Origin: Nemophila menziesii | Lineage: Eukaryota; Streptophyta; Magnoliopsida; Boraginales; Hydrophyllaceae | Direction: 5' to 3' | Assembly: GCA_029959085.1 (NCBI GenBank) | Contig: JARWIR010000036.1 | Coordinates: 806,001 to 870,000 of the forward strand | Length of the DNA stretch: 64,000 nt | Shown here: piece after piece, positions 59,144 through 64,000 of the stretch | Layout: each line of letters starts with the position of its first letter | Numbering within the stretch: position 1 is the stretch's first letter | Notes under the pieces: generated by a model | Databases searched by the model: none | Seen by the model: the letters and a program-made list of their open reading frames with translations, nothing else | What the model was told of the DNA's origin: nothing | Program-made: the position numbers and the translations under genes

Positions 59144-59222
59144 AAAATTCTTCCATCCAATATAGGATGATCCTACACCAATAATATTAATACACATCCA
59201 ATATTGGATGAAAGTCTTACCC
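59144..59222. mobile_element. 79-bp MITE-like insertion with 11-bp target duplication
   Basis: Present only in copy 6. It is flanked by AATGAATAAGG on both sides (59133-59143 and 59223-59233). Its ends carry related inverted sequences, and CATCCAATATAGGATG near one end and CATCCAATATTGGATG near the other are each almost perfect palindromes. A long target duplication and imperfect terminal inverted repeats suggest a Mutator-like non-autonomous element. Confidence 0.6.
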
Positions 59223-59437
59223 AATGAATAAGGGCAAATTACAATTAATTTAAAATTTGGACAGATGTTATAAAATTTTGGTTGGGTCAGAAAAATGTTT
59301 CCCTAGTATGGTTCTTTTATTTACTTATGTATGGGCTTATCTTAACTCCTTGGGCTAATATTTTACTTAACCCTATAAATTACTTAGTTTATTTGAATCA
59401 AACCCTAACCCAATTTCATTTAGATATATCATCACAC

Positions 59438-59650
59438 TTTTTTTTTTATCAACAAATCAAACTTTTTCATTATCAATCAACTTCAAGTCATTACAATATG
59501 GATACTACAAGCATTTGCCCAAGCATGGGTTTAATACCTTGTAGGCCCATTTGAAACTTTTAAAACATAAGAAATAAACATTACAACCATATGCCTTAAC
59601 TACTCGGCCCAACATTTAAACTATTACAAAATTTTTAAGCCCAATAAGCT
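59438..59650 (-). mobile_element. 213-bp poly(A) retroposon (SINE or truncated LINE) with 14-bp target duplication
   Basis: Present only in copy 6. It starts with a T run on the plus strand (a poly(A) tail on the minus strand) and is flanked by ATATATCATCACAC at 59424-59437 and 59651-59664. On the minus strand GGGCCGAGTAGTTAAGGC resembles a tRNA-derived A box region, but a B box is not convincing. Insertion by LINE machinery is well supported; the family is unknown. Confidence 0.65.
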
Positions 59651-60094
59651 ATATATCATCACACTAATATCTCCTCCAGCATCAAAAGACTATTCACAGG
59701 CGGCAACCACAAGCAATCATTATCTCAGTTTCATCTCTTAACCGGTTTTTTATTATGTTTCTTAAGCAGAGAAACATGGCCGTCTAGATCTCAATCTCCG
59801 TGAAAAGTGACTTTGTTAATTTCTTACCTCATATCTCCTTGGAAAAAAAAAACTATTTTATTTAGTATCTCAGACAGTTGGCCATGATATTTCAATTAAA
59901 CTTTCAACAACAAAGGTATTTTTTTCAATTCGTAATTTTTAGTTAATAACACATGTTTTTTAAGCAAAAACTCAATTTTAATAAATATTACATATTTTTT
60001 TATTTCATGTTTATTTTTGCAATTTGAAAACTATTTAGAATTAGAAATAAGATTAAAATAGTAATTTTGTTGTTTGTGATTCCTTTGGTCTCAG

Positions 60095-60660
60095 TTAGGA
60101 GGTGGAGAGAACATCCTGAAGAGAAAAAGAGAAAGGCCAATGAAGGTACCAATAAAGTGTCTAGAATGTTTGATAATAGGTAAAAACATAAACTCCTGAT
60201 ATAGTGGACATTTTTGTGGTGGATTTATAGAGTAACTATCAATACAGTTTTGTTTGCAGATCCTGCCGACATTAGAGCTGATGAAATGATGGATAAAGAA
60301 CCACTTTAAATGTGGTTTAAAGAGAAAATGCACGGGGTACTACTACAAGTAAGCATTAAAGCTATGTGTTGGTTAATACTTTTTCCTCCGTTTTTTTTGG
60401 TTAATAATACTTTTTATTATATTTCTCCCAACAAGTAAATAGGTGGGGCATAGAAGGTTTGTGAAGAACATGGCATTGTGGGAAACCTTTGAAGAAATGG
60501 ATGTGTTTAAAAAGATGCCACAGAAGCCTCATTTCATGCCTCTGTCAAAGTACAAAGAAATCGATCGTGAAGGCTTAGCTATTGGAAGTATGGTGACTTT
60601 TGTAGTTCAAATTTCTATAACACTTGAATTAACCAAGGAAAAAAAAAGAAGTTCAAGGAA
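60095..60660 (+). pseudogene. DUF724-domain gene remnant, copy 6
   Basis: Exon A 60095-60179 (85 bp), exon B 60260-60348 (one base lost), exon C from 60436, where one G of GGGGG is lost. Beyond that the DUF724 core is open and the longest of all copies: FVKNMALWETFEEMDVFKKM, MPQKPHFMPLSKYKEIDREG, then LAIGSMVTFVVQISITLELT without the TAA found in other copies. Length and order agree with the C-terminal DUF724 domain of plant proteins. The indels make the whole remnant non-functional. Confidence 0.7.
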
Positions 60661-61549
60661 AACGAGAAACATAAATTCAAGTATAACATAAGGGTTGACC
60701 GGTTAATAGTTGTTCTAGTGGTTCGAAGTTTCTACAATTATCTCGAAGCTTACCCGATTCAAAGGCCTCTCCACTGTAATAAGAAATAATATATATATTA
60801 TTTCTCTCATTTTGGTCTATAATTCATGTAATAACTAGTAGGTACAAAATATTTTTAGAGACAATTCTCACTTAAATTATTAAAAAACATCAATTTCCCA
60901 TTTAAATCAAACATTATTATAAATGTAAAAGTTACCAACATACCCATCTAACTATTAAATAGTAACTATATTTATTAATTAACAAGATAGTTCACCGATA
61001 TTTTCTACAATTAATTAATAGTACCTATATTAATTAATTAAAAAACAAAAGAAAATATAAAATATATTTTTACCAACATGAATTTTTTGAATTTTTTCTT
61101 TTCCAAAAAGGGGTACCTGATAATTTTTTTTTATCCAGCAGCTGTGGAAATTTATTTCTCGATTTTTTCTTTTTAGACAGAGGTGTCCCAGATGAGGGAA
61201 TTTTTAGATTAGCAATATTTATTTCTTTTCCAAGGCGATATTTTTTTTGATTTGCTTCTCTTAAGGAGGCACATTTTTCGTTTCAATGTTTTACCTTTTC
61301 AGCGGGGAAGGGACAAATTTTATAATTTTTTTTTCAAGTACTGATGTAATATTTTTTATTTTTAGATTTTTTATTTTTTCCTGGGCCAGTTGGAAAAATA
61401 TTTTTTCATAATTTTTTTCTTTTCAAGCGAGAAGTGGGGGACTTTATTTTTTTTTTAAGATTATTTTTTTATTTTAAGGGATGAGGGGGGCTAGGGAAAC
61501 TTTTATTATTTTTTCTTTTTTAGTAGGGGTTGGGGTAAAAAAATTAAAT

Positions 61550-62250
61550 TTTATCCCATCTACATTATAAGATTGGAATAATATTTGGGTCATCTCTATT
61601 CAAAGATTGAGAAGAGTTATTCATGTCAGTCCTACTAAGATGGGATTTGTCCCATTAAAACTTTTGAGAATCCAATAATAGGATGATAAGAATTTTTTGA
61701 TATATTATTAATAATTTAATATGATAGTTTTCATCTCTCATTTTTTAAATATGATACATAAATTTGAGATTTAATCCACAATAAATAAGAAATAGAAGTA
61801 TCTTTGTAAATTGTGCATGTGATGATATTTGTCCTACAAAAATTGAGATGGAATTTTTCAACTCTATTCTAAGTTCGAAATAACATTTGTCTCGTCTCTA
61901 ATATTAAAACTGAGAAAGAGTTTGTCTTATCTTTCTTTCTACGATTGAGATGGAATCTGTCTCATCTTCAAGTTTAGATTGAGATGGAATTTATCTTAAC
62001 TCCATTCTATGATTGAGATGAAATCCGTCACTTACTAATTTAAAACTATGATGGAATGTGTTCCATTTTTATTCTTATACCAAGATGAGATTTGTCTTGT
62101 CTTCAATCTTAAGTCTGATATAAAATTGTCTCATTTCCATTTTAAGATTGAGATTGGACCTATCCCCTCTCTTATTTGTCTCATTTCTATCATAAATAGC
62201 GATTGGATTTGTCCCTTCTCCGAAGACTAGAGTTTGTAGTGCTTTTTTTA
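61550..62250. repeat. Minisatellite block 1, copy 6
   Basis: Same structure as 55625-56330. Confidence 0.7.
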
Positions 62251-63367
62251 CACTACATAGTCTAAATGAAATATATTCGTGTATATCTGGTGGGCAGACA
62301 ATAGATCAATGAAAGAACTCACTCTCAGGTAGAAACTAAGGGAAACTTATTGAAATGAAATTTAAAGATTCCATGTTGCTATGAAATAAAACAAAATTAA
62401 GGAAATACCCTTCACAATTGCATTCTTTAATTTACATGATTCAAAAGTATCTCGAAATAATGCATTATATTATGTGCACCACAGATTACATTTATAACAT
62501 CAGTTCGAAAATAGCTTTCAAACTTTATGACTTCATAAACTAATCACATTGCTGACTCATCATTTCTTTGCATATTAATTTATATTTAGTATATACTCTA
62601 TTGAATTTGAGGATATGTATATTTCTAACTTTCCAGTGTCAATCATTTTTGATTCACTAGAAACTGATATGTATAATTCAACAAAAAATGATTAATTTAC
62701 ATTTATTAAAATTTAGATCTCACAAACATATTTTATTAAAATAGCTTTACATTATATAACATATTTGTAAAACTTTGGTTTTATGAATAGAAGATTATAG
62801 CATCTATGATATTAAAAATATATTATTATGGATATATAACTAGTTTTGGCATTTAAGGAAATAATAGCCAAACAATAATGATCAAATACTAAAAATGGAT
62901 GTAATATTCTTACATGTTTATAAGTACACATATACAAGTAATACTTTTATTAATAGTTATATATAAGAATAACGAAAGTTGTTGATCATGAGTACCTATT
63001 CCATATTCCTGTACTACAAAGTCATTTTGTACTTTTCTTAAAAAAAATTCATATAGTTATATATACTAATAAAGTGATTAAAATAAAGAAAATTATGGAA
63101 ATATTAAATATTTATACTCAATCTATACTTTTGTATACTATAAGGCTAATTTCTTTTTTTTTTTAAAAAAGATCTTGACCATTATTTAAATAATAGAATA
63201 TCCGCTATAGTATAAGAAAAACTAAGCTTTTCACAAAAACAATTCATAGACTCTAAATCAATCATAGATAAAGATTATTATAATAAACTATAAATCACTT
63301 AATTTCTAAAAAGATGTTGTATTCATAAACTCTAGATAACTTTGAATACAATAAATATTCAACTTAC

Positions 63368-63418
63368 CCCAGTTGCAATATTAGTAGCTCTTCTCTTTGA
63401 GTTCTCTTTATCCTCCAT
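63368..63418 (-). other. 51-bp exon-like block with ATG in strong context (copy 6)
   Basis: The minus strand reads MEDKENSKRRATNIATG, 17 codons from ACCATGG (63418) to a GTAAGT donor. Same length as in copy 5. Unrecognised. Confidence 0.35.
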
Positions 63419-63868
63419 GGTCTTCTGAAAATGGGTCAGCCTAAAAAATAAGAAAAGTATCCAAGGTTATCTGTTATATTCTTTTTTTTGGTTGGGTAAC
63501 GATAATAAAATTAAAAATGACATATGCCTTTAATTGCTTAAATAATTGTATGAGTTTTTATTGGTGGGGGACCAAAAGGCTTAGCCGTTAAAAAACAATC
63601 TTATTGATCATATATACAATATATGGAGTTATATTTTTGTCATATCCATTATATCACTGATATGTGATTTGTGTTATCTCTAATTATAAGATTGCGATTG
63701 AATTAGTCTTATCTCCATTTTACGATTGAGATGGAATTTGTCTCATCATCAATTTTAGATCGAGGTGTAAGTTGTGACATCTCCATTCTAAGACTGCGAA
63801 GAGATTTTTTTTATCTCCAATTTTAAGGTTGAATGAAATTTGTCATATTTTTATTCTAAGATTGAGAT

Positions 63869-64000
63869 GTTTTTTAATTTCTTACCTCAGATCTCCTTGG
63901 AAAAAAAACACTATTTTATTTAGTATCTCAGATTGTTGGTTATGATATTTCAATTAAACTTTCAACAACAAAGGTATTTTTAGTTAATAACACATGTTTT
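63869..64000. repeat. Jumped-in fragment of the tandem unit at the window edge
   Basis: Minisatellite block 2 of copy 6 breaks off and TTTTTTAATTTCTTACCTCA begins, which in other copies lies upstream of DUF724 exon A (for example 6693, 53820, 59815). This is another rearranged junction of the array. Confidence 0.7.

Larger units (their letters stand above)
58108..63868. repeat. 5.7 kb tandem unit, copy 6
   Basis: Colinear with copy 5 and carries two private insertions (59144-59222 and 59438-59650). It includes a T-rich block (61080-61540), minisatellite block 1 (61550-62250), a minus-strand ATG block (63368-63418) and the first part of minisatellite block 2 (from 63640). It ends abruptly before a (TA)n tract. 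Confidence 0.85.

Overview
This is plant nuclear DNA, almost certainly from a dicot. It is AT-rich and repeat-dense, and carries Athila-type Ty3/gypsy and Angela-type Ty1/copia LTR retrotransposons plus pseudogene copies of a DUF724-domain gene, a plant family. I see no intact host gene, rRNA, functional tRNA, CRISPR or bacterial signal. The setting looks like heterochromatin, possibly pericentromeric, but that is inference. The species cannot be told from the sequence.

The ground layer is a tandem array of a roughly 5.7 kb unit, present from 5920 to the right edge as six copies plus the start of another jumped-in piece. Each full unit holds a conserved (TA)n tract, a plus-strand three-exon remnant of a DUF724 gene, two homologous blocks of degenerate ~45-50 bp minisatellite, and short minus-strand blocks with good splice signals. 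Copy 5 (52447-58107) is complete. The others carry deletions or insertions.

On top lie four LTR retrotransposons. Element 1 (1-5919, minus, left end cut by the window) is an Athila-like deletion derivative. Element 2 (8928-21750, minus) is a complete Athila-like element: 1554-bp LTRs in which I see no difference, a 5-bp target duplication GAAAT, an uninterrupted 1891-aa Gag-Pro-RT-RNaseH-integrase ORF with all catalytic residues, and a 438-aa extra ORF in the envelope position. Element 3 (24881-34758, minus) has a perfect ATAAA duplication but lacks RT, RNase H and most of integrase, so it must have moved in trans. Element 4 (44097-52285, plus) is an old, decayed Angela-type copia element whose two flanks do not match. 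Smaller insertions are a 79-bp MITE-like element, a 213-bp poly(A) retroposon and a 2.3 kb segment with gene-fragment-like exons.

The most interesting non-coding structure is in the three Athila-like elements. A polypurine-tract-like motif (sense TTGAGTTTGGGG) recurs five or six times per element at module borders, including the exact point where integrase is fused to protease in the defective elements. It comes with a conserved long-range inverted repeat around an A-rich loop, a perfect short hairpin, and palindromic tandem repeats between pol and the extra ORF.
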